Positions 32,875 to 43,281 of a stretch of 64,000 nucleotides of DNA are shown in pieces. Each line of letters begins with the position of its first letter. Positions within the stretch are counted from its first letter, which is position 1. Source of the DNA: Helianthus annuus (taxonomy: Eukaryota > Streptophyta > Magnoliopsida > Asterales > Asteraceae). The stretch covers positions 126,206,526-126,270,525 of the forward strand of contig NC_035435.2 of assembly GCF_002127325.2 (NCBI RefSeq), in the 5' to 3' direction. The position numbers and the translations under genes are program-made. The notes under the pieces are model-generated. The model had not been told where the DNA came from. It saw only the letters and a list, made by a program, of their open reading frames with translations, and searched no databases.

Positions 32875-33106
32875 GACGCATACGAAGCAGCGCTTAGGGG
32901 CATCCAGCCTCTGACAATGGAAGCGTCTGCTGGACGCATACGAAGCAGCTCTTAGGGGCATCCAAAACCTGATAATGGAAGCGTCTACTGGACGCATACG
33001 AAGCAGCCCTTAGGGGCATCTAGCATCTGACAATGGAAGCGTCTCCTGGACGCATACGAAGCAGCTCTTAAGGGCATCCAAAATCTGACAATGGAAGCGT
33101 CTTCTG
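32875..33106. repeat. 58-bp tandem repeat, four units, at the right end of the MULE
   Basis: Units begin at 32875, 32933, 32991 and 33049, each GACGCATACGAAGCAGC then TTA(G/A)GGGCATC and ATGGAAGCGTCT; a partial fifth follows. GACGCAT and its complement also recur near the left end (29,090-29,300). Confidence 0.85.
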
Positions 33107-33405
33107 GACGCATACGAAGCGTCTCTAACCGACGCATAAAAACTTGTGCCCAGCCAGACGCATCACACTAAGCCAGACGCAAGCTAAAGTGGATGCGTCG
33201 GTTAGACGCCTTCGAAGCAGCAGAAGTTTTCAGACCCAATCATTGACACACGTGTCGCTTGACTATTCCCTGACGCATCCTTAAGACCTGCAGACGCATA
33301 AGTGGCTCGAAATATGTGATGCCCTGCTCCAAGGATGCATCAGATGGCTAAATTGGTGGTCAAACTATATTCTTGGCTAATTTGGTAATTTTCCCTAATA
33401 ATAAT

Positions 33406-33813
33406 ATAGCCGTTACGGTCATTGGTCAAAAGTTTTGTGTTTTTGGCATTTTATTTTTAAGGGAAACGCTGAACCCAAAAATCCAAAAAAACGCCCATAA
33501 AGGCGGTGTGCTTGAGTGGGATGTTTTTTGGCCATTCCATGCTCAATCCCCAAGCCACCGTCAAATAACTTAGTATATATTATTTCTCATTCACATGCAT
33601 GACTAGAAATACAACAGCCTGACATGTTTCATGATTTTTAAACATGTATTTCAATATCATTGGAATGCATATCCCATTTTCCACAACTTTCCAAAAAAAG
33701 AGCGCGTTAGAATCTGTCTGCTACCTGGGAGGATCAGGATACTTGTTACAATACAAGGAATCTGTGTTCAAATTTGAATCTTCCATCTTCTTTGAATATT
33801 CCCTATTGCTCTC
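33406..33813 (+). other. Harbinger remnant and upstream region of DOG1 copy 2
   Basis: The first about 165 bp probably belong to the Harbinger element. From about 33,640 the sequence aligns with the region upstream of DOG1 copy 1. Confidence 0.4.
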
Positions 33814-33824
33814 TTTATATATAT
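33814..33824 (+). promoter_or_regulatory. TATA box of DOG1 copy 2
   Basis: TTTATATATAT about 70 bp before the start codon, at the same place as CTATATG in copy 1. Confidence 0.5.
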
Positions 33825-34292
33825 CCACTTCTCCATAAGTTAGCTAGTGTGCGTGTAGAGTCAAGAGTGTTCCTAATTAAACGCCCATGTGTATGGCGAA
33901 TCATCAACAGTTTCAAGCATGCGATCAGAAATGGATGACTCAATAGAAGCTCGACCATGATGAACTACTCCAAGGACTCACCAACTTCCCTACCGATCTC
34001 GACTACCTCAAGCTCATAACCAGAAATGCCATCAACCACATCAAAAATCACCACACCGCTAGAGCCCAGCTAGCCAAACATGATGGGCCTTCCTTCTTGG
34101 CTCCAACGTGGGGGACTACCTTTGAGAACTCTTCTCTTTGGATTGGTGGTAGCAGGCCTTCCTTAATCATCCGACTTGTGTACGTCATATGTGGGTCGCA
34201 ACTAAACGCACACTTGGCTGAGTTTCTTGAAGGTGCTAGACGTGGAAACCTGGGAGAGATATCAAGCTCTCAGCTCAAGAACATAGATTCTC

Positions 34293-34708
34293 TGTTGGCC
34301 CCAAAATGGATCTTGATCTCTAGACAATCGAATAACTTGAATATAAACTGAATATTTGAATACATGAATGGAAAAAGAATTGAAATCTACAACCCTATTT
34401 ATAGTTTCTAATGGGTGCGATCCAATAGACGCGTCTCTTCACGAATGGGTGCGTCTCCAAAACATGTGGATGTAATTAAACATGAAGGGGTGTGTCTTCT
34501 TGTCCAAGAGTCATGTCCCTTCTCTGTGTGTGGCTGAAATCGAATGGTTGCCTCCCAAGGGATTTCGCCACCCTTGGGGTGGTAGTTACCAAGTTCTGAT
34601 TTGTCACAATTGCCCCCTGAACTTTGTAACCGCCATGTAACCGCCACTTTTCTCTTTAATTACCATAAAACCCTTGTAGTTTAGGATGTGTAGGGATTAT
34701 AACTTTCA
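34293..34708 (-). repeat. LTR-A (outer, left)
   Basis: 416 bp, TGTTGGCCCC to ..ACTTTCA on the plus strand. By eye it differs from LTR-B at 7 and LTR-C at 6 positions, all transitions. Confidence 0.9.
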
Positions 34709-35274
34709 TTCACCCCCCCTAATCACGAACATCCTTGAGTTGTAGATCTTGAACTTTGATTAATTCCATCTTCTTGAAACTCCTCGGTATCCGACGTTTC
34801 ACACGGATTTTCTTATTCACCAACCTTGCTCCTCACGAACCTTGTTTTACTTGAACTCGCTTCACACGAACTTGCTTCACACTTGTCTTGACAATTTGTA
34901 TCACACGAACCTTTTCTTATGTACTTGTCTCAACACGAACTCCACCGGTCTTGATTAACTTGCCCACCATCATATCACATGATTTGACTCGCATAGATTT
35001 TGGATAATCTAACTCACTCAGATTTTTCTTGCGGTTGTATCACACAACAATTACTTCTTCTGACCCAGTCACAGGATACGCGCGTCTTCTCCTTGATTTA
35101 TCTTCTTCACGGTTGTCTCTCACAACGAGTTCTTCATTATTGATTGCTTCCCTCACGGATTCTTCGCTTTGATCCGATCCACTCACTGGACTGTTTTGTT
35201 ATACCTTTCACAGGTTATCTCCGCATCACACGGTTCTTCCCCTTGATCGTATCACACGACCAAGTTTCACGTTT

Positions 35275-36282
35275 CTATTTCTCTTCAGCGTCTAGGCACA
35301 TCAGAAGTGCCGGTTCATCATCATCTTCTTCAATTTCGACCAATAGTGTCTCACTTTCTTTGGTTTTCTTGGTTGGGCATTCATAGGCATAGTGCCCAAG
35401 TTTCTCACATCTGTAGCAAGTGATTTTCGACTTATCTCTCATAGTCGGTGTCTCTTGCTTGCTATCATCACTTTGTGGTTTGTCGGTTCCTTCCGACTCG
35501 TAAGAGGTGTGCCCTTCACCCCTATGTTGATAATTTCCTCTCCCTCGGCCTCGTGACGGACGAAATCTCCCTCGTCCATGATTTCCAACATGTTGTCCAT
35601 GACCCGCATACAGGAGTTCTTCTAGATTGTTCACGGGGCTTTCCTTTTTCTTCAACTTTAACCTTTCTTCATACGTTTTTAATCTTCCGACCACTTCTTC
35701 TAGCGTCATAGTTTCTAGATCGGAGTATTGTTCCATGGAGGCAACGATTTGAGTAAACTTATCCGGTACACCATTTAGGAGTTTGCGTACTAGAGTCGGT
35801 TGACTCAACGTCGTTCCTACTTCAGTTGCTCGGGTAACGATACTATTAATCTTTGCGTTAAATGAATCAATAGTGTCGTCATCCTTCATTTGCAATAATT
35901 CAAATTCTGATAATAGCGTGTGCATACGCGCCTTTTGTACCCGATCAACACCAACGTGTCTTACTTTTAGATTTTCCCAAATTTCCTTTGCAGTCTTACA
36001 ACTTGCAACTTGCAATACAACATCTTCTGGTATTGCTTGAAACAAATATGCAATTGCAGACTTGTCTTTCTTAGTGTCTACCGTTGCATTTTCTGCCGGT
36101 TCAATCGTTTCCCATAAACCATTCGCTTCAAGAATCGTCTTGATACGAATAGCCCAAACCGTATAGTTTGTTGGTTTCAGAATTGGACACTGAAACTGGG
36201 AAAGAGAATTTCCTTCCTTCTGTATTATTATTGGATTTTGTCCGGATGTTCCTGACATGACTTCTTGCCGAACAATCTTCAC
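35275..36282 (-). CDS. Copia-type Gag, unit 1
   Basis: 335 codons, intact. The UBN2/DUF4219-type front has FQCPILKPTNYTVWAIRIKT and AKEIWENLKVRHVGVDRVQK; the middle has LLSEFELLQMKDDDTIDSFN and LLNGVPDKFTQIVASMEQY; the tail has an RGRGR stretch and a CCHC zinc knuckle CYRCEKLGHYAYEC, then an acidic end (VEIEEDDDEPALLM). It would package element RNA in virus-like particles; enzymes must come from another element. Met 9 (MSGTSGQN, 36256-36258) is an equally good start by family comparison. No pol follows; 34709-35274 is noncoding with CACACGAAC words. Confidence 0.9.
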   Translation of the reverse strand: MKIVRQEVMSGTSGQNPIIIQKEGNSLSQFQCPILKPTNYTVWAIRIKTILEANGLWETIEPAENATVDTKKDKSAIAYLFQAIPEDVVLQVASCKTAKEIWENLKVRHVGVDRVQKARMHTLLSEFELLQMKDDDTIDSFNAKINSIVTRATEVGTTLSQPTLVRKLLNGVPDKFTQIVASMEQYSDLETMTLEEVVGRLKTYEERLKLKKKESPVNNLEELLYAGHGQHVGNHGRGRFRPSRGRGRGNYQHRGEGHTSYESEGTDKPQSDDSKQETPTMRDKSKITCYRCEKLGHYAYECPTKKTKESETLLVEIEEDDDEPALLMCLDAEEK

Positions 36283-36510
36283 CTTTACTAAACTTTTACT
36301 TTCTTGGTTTCAATAAATCTCAAACCCACGATTACCCGAATCATGTAACAATCAAACAATCAAACAATCTAATTCGCACTAAACCCCAGAATCAAAAAAA
36401 CCCTAGATTCCTAACCCCTGGTTCGACCCTGAACCGAAAATAAAACTAACTTGCGAATTGAGAAAGAACAATAAAACCTGATCGCGAATTCCCTGCGATG
36501 CCTAGAACCT

Positions 36511-36523
36511 GGCTCTGATACCA
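36511..36523 (-). promoter_or_regulatory. Primer-binding site, unit 1
   Basis: Minus strand TGGTATCAGAGCC, two bases inside LTR-B. The same site for unit 2 is at 40905-40917, next to LTR-C. Both units could have been a separate replication template. Confidence 0.9.
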
Positions 36524-36525
36524 AT

Positions 36526-36941
36526 TGTTGGCCCCAAAATGGATCTTGATCTCTAGACAATCGAATAACTTGAATATAAACTGAATATTTGAATACATGA
36601 ATGGAAAAAGAATTGAAATCTACAACCCTATTTATAGTTTCTAATGGGTGCAATCCAATAGACGCGTCTCTTCACGAACGGGCGTGTCTCTAAAACATGT
36701 GGATGTAATTAAACATGAAGGGGTGTGTCTTCTTGTCCAAGAGTCGTGTCCCTTCTCTGTGTGTGGCTGAAATCGAATGGTTGCCTCCCAAGGGATTTCG
36801 CCACCCTTGGGGTGGTAGTTACCAAGTTCTGATTTGTCACAATTGCCCCCTGAACTTTGTAACCGCCATGTAACCGCCACTCTTCTCTTTAATTACCATA
36901 AAACCCTTGTAGTTTAGGATGTGTAGGGATTATAACTTTCA
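36526..36941 (-). repeat. LTR-B (central, shared)
   Basis: 416 bp; differs from LTR-C at one position by eye (GGGCGTG versus GGGCGCG). Confidence 0.9.
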
Positions 36942-37174
36942 TTCACCCCCCTAATCACGAACATCCTTGAGTTGTAGATCTTGAACTTTGATTAATTCCA
37001 TCTTCTTGAAACTCCTCGGTATCCGACGTTTCACACGGATTTTCTTATTCACCAACCTTGCTCCTCACGAACCTTGTTTTACTTGAACTCGCTTCACACG
37101 AACTTGCTTCACACTTGTCTTGACAATTTGTATCACACGAACCTTTTCTTATGTACTTGTCTCAACACGAACTC

Positions 37175-39332
37175 TGTGACAACTCGAGTTTCTGACTTTC
37201 ACTTTCGCATTAAATGCGCGTTGACTTTGACTGTTTAGTTGTTTGGATTGTGGACTTGAAATTGTACGCGTTGTGTTTTAATGAAACGTATTGTCGTTTT
37301 GCCTATATGTGATTACTTGCTGTGGTAGAAAATAATATTAGAATTATTATTAAAACACTTAGTTTAGATCACGAAACATGACATACAGTTCGAAGGATCT
37401 CGAAACATATCCTTCGATTCGAAGGATCAACTTCCGGTTCGAAGGATCTCGAAACATATCCTTCGACCAAGGACTCTATCCTTCGACATCTTTCGGCCCA
37501 GTCTTTCTGATGGGCTTGGCCCATTCCTGTGATACGATTTAAATACGTGAATGCATGTAAGTCAACAGTTAGTTTCAAAAAAAAAAAAACCCTAGTTCTA
37601 TTGTGTGTGTGTGACGGCAGCCTGGTGACTTCGTGACCCTCAAAGATCGATCGGAATTACTTCCTTGTTCATTGTGGTTAGTACAAATCATTATCCGATT
37701 ATGTGTTTTAAAACATTTATTTGAATGTTGTTCTTGCGTGTCGTTTGTGATGATTATTGGTATTTGATAATTATTGACATCATAGTATTCGGCCATTGTA
37801 TTCTTTTTGGTTCAATGACATCGTGTGCAATATTTCTTGATATTATGCTTGCAATATGTTGTTTGTATGTTAATCGGATATGGATGTTAATCGGATGTGT
37901 ATGTTAATCGGATCTGTTGTGATGATATTTAATGATAAGGTCTTGTGAATCGGCTGTGATATTATGCAGTTCGGAATCCTTATTGTTTATGGAGCCGGAA
38001 CATAATATGATTAAGTGTTATTATTGTTCATATGGTTAAATTAGGGTTCATGAGATTTAATATGAAACTCCCTGTTTGATCGATTCTGAAGTAACTGAAT
38101 ACTGAATTCGTGTTAATTGATAATCGGATAAACTTAGAAACTTTGTGTAAACGTAACTGTTATTTGTCGAAAGATGTTAGTTATTCGAAACATAGTTGTG
38201 ACCGAAAGATACATGTCCTTCGAACCATAGTAGTGTTGACCGAAGGATAGCTTTGATCGAACCATAGTAGCGTTGACCGAAGGATAGCATTGACCGAAAG
38301 ATGACATTGGTTTGAAACATAGCATTCGGTCCGAATGATAACTGTGATAACTATGTCGAAACATAGCTGATGTGTCGAAAGATAACCATGAATCGTAAGA
38401 TGATAACTGTGTATCGAAAGACGTGTCGAAACATAATTGTGATAATTGTTAGACCGAAGGATGAGCAATATATCGAAGGATGGGTAATGTGAATCGAATG
38501 ATAGTTGATGATTAAATGTGAAATAATACGTGTTGTGCCGATATGCAAACTGACTGTTATGTGAACATTAAATTGCATGCGTATCATTGTGAACATGAAC
38601 TAATTCGTTATACGTGCATACAATAGGACGTGATTAATTACTTGTGAGTGCATAACCTAGCATACCGAGCAAACCAAGGTGAGTTCACACTCTTACCAAG
38701 GCATGGGATTCCCGGGGTGTTGGGAATGGGATTGAAAGGATAAGGTTGAATAGATACACTACTGACACTATGACTAGACTACCATATCACTATCCTCGGT
38801 TGTGAAGGATACCTATACTGATCACTATCCTCGGATGTGAAGGATACTTATACTGATCACTATCCTCGGATGTGAAGGATACTTTTACTGATCACTATCC
38901 TCGGATGTGCAGGATACTTATACTGATCACTATCCTCGGTTGTGAAGGATACTTATAGATATTGATTACTATTACGCATTTACTTTCTGTGAACTCGCTC
39001 AACTAGTTTGTTGATCATTCTGTTACATGCCTTGCAGATCGTTAGGTACTTGGAGCTTGCACTGGAGAAGCGGGTCGTTGTGGGCAAGGATCGTGGTTTC
39101 CACGTTGGACTATTATGACATTTGAAACTATTAACTTTTGATGGTTTATTTACTATGCTTCCGCTATACTTTAAAACTATGGTTATGTTTTGAACACCCA
39201 TCGTATTGAATGGATGGTTTACATTTATTTTACTTAATATTAATTACATGTTCAATATGATTGGTGGCTTGATCCTGGTCAGTCACGCTCCCAAGCGGTG
39301 ATACTCCGCGTGTGGATTTTGGGGGTGTGACA
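37175..39332 (+). mobile_element. Gypsy-type solo LTR, 2.16 kb
   Basis: Starts TGTGACAACTCGAG and ends GGGGGTGTGACA, flanked by perfect AACTC (37170-37174 and 39333-39337). Unit 1 of the host element preserves the empty site (ACACGAACTCCACCGG). No coding domain. It carries arrays of ATCCTTCGA/TCGAAGGAT words (37,390-37,490 and 38,160-38,500) and a 35-bp minisatellite. Confidence 0.9.
38788..38960. repeat. 35-bp minisatellite in the solo LTR, five units
   Basis: Units start at 38788, 38823, 38858, 38893 and 38928: CACTATCCTCGG(T/A)TGTGA then AGGATAC(C/T)TATACTGAT. Each unit contains ATCCT and its complement AGGAT, so each can fold on itself. Confidence 0.9.
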
Positions 39333-39669
39333 AACTCCACCGGTCTTGATTAACTTGCCCACCATCATATCACATGATTTGACTCGCATAGATTTTGGAT
39401 AATCTAACTCACTCAGATTTTTCTTGCGGTTGTATCACACAACAATTACTTCTTCTGACCCAGTCACAGGATACGCGCGTCTTCTCCTTGATTTATCTTC
39501 TTCACGGTTGTCTCTCACAACGAGTTCTTCATTATTGATTGCTTCCCTCACGGATTCTTCGCTTTGATCCGATCCACTCACTGGACTGTTTTGTTATACC
39601 TTTCACAGGTTATCTCCGCATCACACGGTTCTTCCCCTTGATCGTATCACACGACCAAGTTTCACGTTT

Positions 39670-40676
39670 CTATTTCTCTTCAGCGTCTAGGCACATCAGA
39701 AGTGCCGGTTCATCATCATCTTCTTCAATTTCGACCAATAGTGTCTCACTTTCTTTGGTTTTCTTGGTTGGGCATTCATAGGCATAGTGCCCAAGTTTCT
39801 CACATCTGTAGCAAGTGATTTTCGACTTATCTCTCATAGTCGGTGTCTCTTGCTTGCTATCATCACTTTGTGGTTTGTCGGTTCCTTCCGACTCGTAAGA
39901 GGTGTGCCCTTCACCCCTATGTTGATAATTTCCTCTCCCTCGGCCTCGTGACGGACAAATCTCCCTCGTCCATGATTTCCAACATGTTGTCCATGACTCG
40001 CATACAGGAGTTCTTCTAGATTGTTCACGGGGCTTTCCTTTTTCTTCAACTTTAACCTTTCTTCATACGTTTTTAATCTTCCGACCACTTCTTCTATCGT
40101 CATAGTTTCTAGATCGGAGTATTGTTCCATGGAGGCAACGATTTGAGTAAACTTATCCGGTACGCCATTTAGGAGTTTGCGTACTAGAGTCGGTTGACTC
40201 AACGTCGTTCCTACTTCAGTTGCTCGGGTAACGATACTATTAATCTTTGCGTTAAATGAATCAATAGTGTCGTCATCCTTCATTTGCAATAATTCAAATT
40301 CTGATAATAGCGTGTGCATACGCGCCTTTTGTACCCGATCAACACCAACGTGTCTTACTTTTAGATTTTCCCAAATTTCCTTTGCAGTCTTACAACTTGC
40401 AACTTGCAATACAACATCTTCTGGTATTGCTTGAAACAAATATGCAATTGCAGACTTGTCTTTCTTAGTGTCTACCGTTGCATTTTCTGCCGGTTCAATC
40501 GTTTCCCATAAACCATTCGCTTCAAGAATCGTCTTGATACGAATAGCCCAAACCGTATAGTTTGTTGGTTTCAGAATTGGACACTGAAACTGGGAAAGAG
40601 AATTTCCTTCCTTCTGTATTATTATTGGATTTTGTCCGGATGTTCCTGACATGACTTCTTGCCGAACAATCTTCAC
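39670..40676 (-). pseudogene. Copia-type Gag, unit 2 (1-bp frameshift)
   Basis: Same protein as unit 1 for about 245 residues. A missing G near 39955 (GGACAAATC versus GGACGAAATC) shifts the frame inside the Arg/Gly stretch, so the zinc knuckle CYRCEKLGHYAYEC is out of frame. Few other differences from unit 1 (about six substitutions in the internal regions). Confidence 0.9.
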
Positions 40677-40919
40677 CTTTACTAAACTTTTACTTTCTTG
40701 GTTTCAATAAATCTCAAACCCACGATTACCCGAATCGTGTAACAATCAAACAATCAAACAATCTAATTCGCACTAAACCCCGGAATCAAAAAAACCCTAG
40801 ATTCCTAACCCCTGGTTCGACCCTGAACTGAAAATAAAACTAACTTGCGAATTGAGAAAGAACAATAAAACCTGATCGCGAATTCCCTGCGATGCCTAGA
40901 ACCTGGCTCTGATACCAAT

Positions 40920-41335
40920 TGTTGGCCCCAAAATGGATCTTGATCTCTAGACAATCGAATAACTTGAATATAAACTGAATATTTGAATACATGAATGGAA
41001 AAAGAATTGAAATCTACAACCCTATTTATAGTTTCTAATGGGTGCAATCCAATAGACGCGTCTCTTCACGAACGGGCGCGTCTCTAAAACATGTGGATGT
41101 AATTAAACATGAAGGGGTGTGTCTTCTTGTCCAAGAGTCGTGTCCCTTCTCTGTGTGTGGCTGAAATCGAATGGTTGCCTCCCAAGGGATTTCGCCACCC
41201 TTGGGGTGGTAGTTACCAAGTTCTGATTTGTCACAATTGCCCCCTGAACTTTGTAACCGCCATGTAACCGCCACTCTTCTCTTTAATTACCATAAAACCC
41301 TTGTAGTTTAGGATGTGTAGGGATTATAACTTTCA
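40920..41335 (-). repeat. LTR-C (outer, right; the 5' LTR)
   Basis: 416 bp. The minus strand has TATAAATAGGG at about 41,020-41,030, a TATA box present in all three LTRs. It ends at the TTCTC duplication. Confidence 0.9.
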
Positions 41336-41454
41336 TTCTCTCCACGGTAGAACTATCAAAGAGGAAGATAAGCTCACTTCAGTTTTGGCAAGCGTACAGG
41401 CATATAATACAGCTTAACATTCCATCTTATGTTCCAAAGTTGTGTACTAGAGCG

Positions 41455-41620
41455 CAGTGGCGGATCTAGAAAATCCGCATAGGGGTAACGTTTCAATTAA
41501 AAGGGGTAACGAAATCGAAAAAACGTCAATTTTTCCAAAATTTACACTACCGTCGGAGCGTCACCGAAGCGTAAAGTGGCAACGGAGGTTACCCCTTCTA
41601 TTACTCTAGGTCCACCCCTG
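41455..41620. mobile_element. hAT MITE in the DOG1 copy 2 intron
   Basis: 166 bp; ends CAGTGGCGGATCTAG and the complement CAGGGGTGGACCTAG (12 of 15 match); perfect 8-bp duplication CTAGAGCG (41447-41454 and 41621-41628). Confidence 0.9.
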
Positions 41621-42522
41621 CTAGAGCGGACTTACATGGTGTGTTGCGTTATCACTAAGCAAAAATATTTTTTTAATGTTTACTTGTGTAAAGATTGTAT
41701 ATAAATCAATAAAACTAACTCTGTGCTAGAGCGGCAGTTTTTTTTTTTTTTTACTTTTAGGTGTTTTAGGAAACACAAATGTGTCTTTAGATGTTTTATT
41801 AGTTTCTCTTTTTCTAGCTACTTTAATTGTTGAGGGAGCGAATTTTATTGTTGAGGGAGTGGAGTATTTTTTTATTTGGTTTAGACTCCATAATATTACA
41901 GAGTTGTAGACTTCGCTCCCTCAAAAAGGAAAGTACCAGGAAACAGAAGTAAACTCAAAAACCAACTTCAAACACTTTTGCATCGCCTAGAACACCTAAA
42001 CATAAAAATTGTTCAGCGGAGTTACATGGTTTGTCGCGTTATCACAAAATAAAAGTTTTAATGTTTTGTTGTGGAATAAACCAATAAAGTTAACATGTTA
42101 TGTCTGCATACTCAGGACACAACTAGAGATGTGTGTTATAGTCTTATTGATGTGATGATGTTTGATGTGTGTGTATGTATGCACAGGAGAAGGTAGCAGA
42201 TGAGCCGCTAGTGTTGCTAGCATACAACTGCAAAATAGTAGGGGAGTCTAGTCAGGGTGAGGCTGTGGATGAAGCTATGGACAGTCATGCTCTTGATATG
42301 TACAAAATCTTAATGGAAGCAGACAAGCTGAGGTTAGATATCCTTAAGTGTATGATAGACATTTTGACACCATTGCAGGCGGTTGAGCTTCTAGTGGCGT
42401 TAAAAAAACTACCCCTATGTTTACACGAGTGGAGCAAAAGAAGAGACATCCAAATGGGAATCACAAAACTTCTGAATACACAAATTTCCTCAACCTCCGG
42501 TCCACCAGAGCCAGAGCCATGA

Positions 42523-43281
42523 CGGGCTCCAGGAATGGTTCAACACCGCAACAACCCATGCGCACGTTTGTTAATTTCTGCCTTTCAAGTGTCTTCAATG
42601 TGCCTCACTTTCACCCAGCATGAACCTAAGGATGTTGGTCATTTGGTGATGGTAGTATAAATAAGTGTGGTGCATGTTGGTATTTGTTTTTGTGCTTTTT
42701 TTTGTGATTTTTTTTTTTTTTTTTGTTTTGTTTTTTGCATCGTTGATTGTAACTTGAGAACCAGTTTATAAATGTGGGTTTGTAATAAGTAATACGATCC
42801 AGGGTTTGATCAGAATTCAGAAACACAAGTTAGAGAAAAGAAAGAAAAGATTGGTAGACCCTAAAGATCCCGGAGGTAAGTTCTTGACCCTTATTTAAAC
42901 AACTTATAATTTATAATTTCATTGTTTGTACAAAATCAGATCATGAAATCTTTATGTTAAATTTAGCTCAAAATGTTTGTAAATATTTTTGCAAATTAAT
43001 ATATATTGAATGAATAATAGTAGATCCCTGACATAAAAAGGAAAATATATTTATCCACTTTCATTTTTTGATAGGAAGTAACTTTGTAAATAATTCAAGC
43101 TTTTATAGAATTATTGTAACTTGATCTCAAACTAATCTATTTAGACTAGAAAACGAGCTCGAAACATATAATGAGTTTAGCTTGAGTTTATGAGACTTGA
43201 ACATTCGTGAGCTACATTATGAGCTATTAGAGTCTAACGCACGTGTTATTTTATTGAATATGAATTTTATATATTTTTTTT
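42523..43281. other. 3' flank of DOG1 copy 2
   Basis: To about 42,800 it matches the 3' flank of copy 1 (TGGTCATTTGG, ATAAATAAGTG, GAACC(A/G)GTTTA, GGTTTGTAAT) and shows the empty site of the MITE at 3480. Beyond that it is AT-rich, and I see no gene. Confidence 0.5.

Larger units (their letters stand above)
28998..33396 (-). mobile_element. Mutator-like element (MULE), full length, 4.4 kb
   Basis: Terminal inverted repeats of about 80 bp (28,998-29,078 and 33,316-33,396), nearly identical: both contain AGGGAAAATTACCAAATTAG, GACCACCAATTTAGCCATC and CATCCTTGGAGCAGGGCATC. Flanks AATAATAAT (28989-28997 and 33397-33405) form a 9-bp duplication, in AT-rich DNA so the exact register is not unique. 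Carries a minus-strand transposase (30920-32575), a plus-strand Pro/Cys ORF (30029-30496), and a subterminal tandem repeat at the right. It sits in the Harbinger element upstream of DOG1 copy 2. Confidence 0.9.
27165..33570 (-). mobile_element. PIF/Harbinger element, split by a Mutator-like element
   Basis: The left end GACCATGTGTAGTGGT follows TTA (27162-27164) and matches the MITE at 3480, including a shared block GACA(T/C)GTGGCA..CTAGTCA. Inside is a minus-strand transposase. The Mutator-like element at 28998-33396 interrupts it, and further unassigned sequence (33,406-33,570, with AACGCCCATAAAGGCGG) probably belongs to it. I did not find a clean right end, so the right limit is approximate. 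Confidence 0.55.
34293..41335 (-). mobile_element. Gag-only Copia element in a three-LTR tandem arrangement
   Basis: Order on the plus strand: LTR-A (34293-34708), internal 1 (34709-36525, 1817 bp), LTR-B (36526-36941), internal 2 (36942-40919, 1815 bp without its nested solo LTR and duplication), LTR-C (40920-41335). All LTRs are 416 bp. TTCTC flanks the whole array (34288-34292, 41336-41340) in exon 1 of DOG1 copy 2. Each internal unit has a minus-strand primer site, a gag frame and a polypurine tract (TTAGGGGGG), but no protease, integrase or RT, so it is non-autonomous, like plant elements described as TR-GAG. Confidence 0.9.
33893..42522 (+). pseudogene. DOG1-domain protein, copy 2 (stop codon and retroelement insertion)
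   Basis: Exon 1 is 33893-34292 plus 41341-41399, which join to exactly 459 nt once the insertion and one TTCTC are removed; exon 2 is 42187-42522. DOG1 blocks: ARAQLAKHDGPSFLAPTWG, FENSSLWIGGSRPSLIIRLV, HLAEFLEGARRGNLGEISSS, and in exon 2 EKVADEPLVLLAYN, EADKLRLDILKCMIDILTPL and LHEWSKRRD, ending in SSTSGPPEPEP. Codon 18 is TAG (33944-33946), where copy 1 has Gln. A gag-only retroelement of 7 kb cuts exon 1 near codon 133. The intron (41400-42186) starts GC and ends ACAG and holds a hAT MITE that copy 1 lacks. Confidence 0.85.

Noticed and set aside
35144..35386. Plus-strand frame of 80 codons, repeated at 39539
   Set aside because: Noncoding part of the gag-only element, duplicated with the tandem unit; duplication is not evidence of coding.
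38788..38960. CRISPR-like array
   Set aside because: Units are contiguous with no unique spacers, inside a plant solo LTR.
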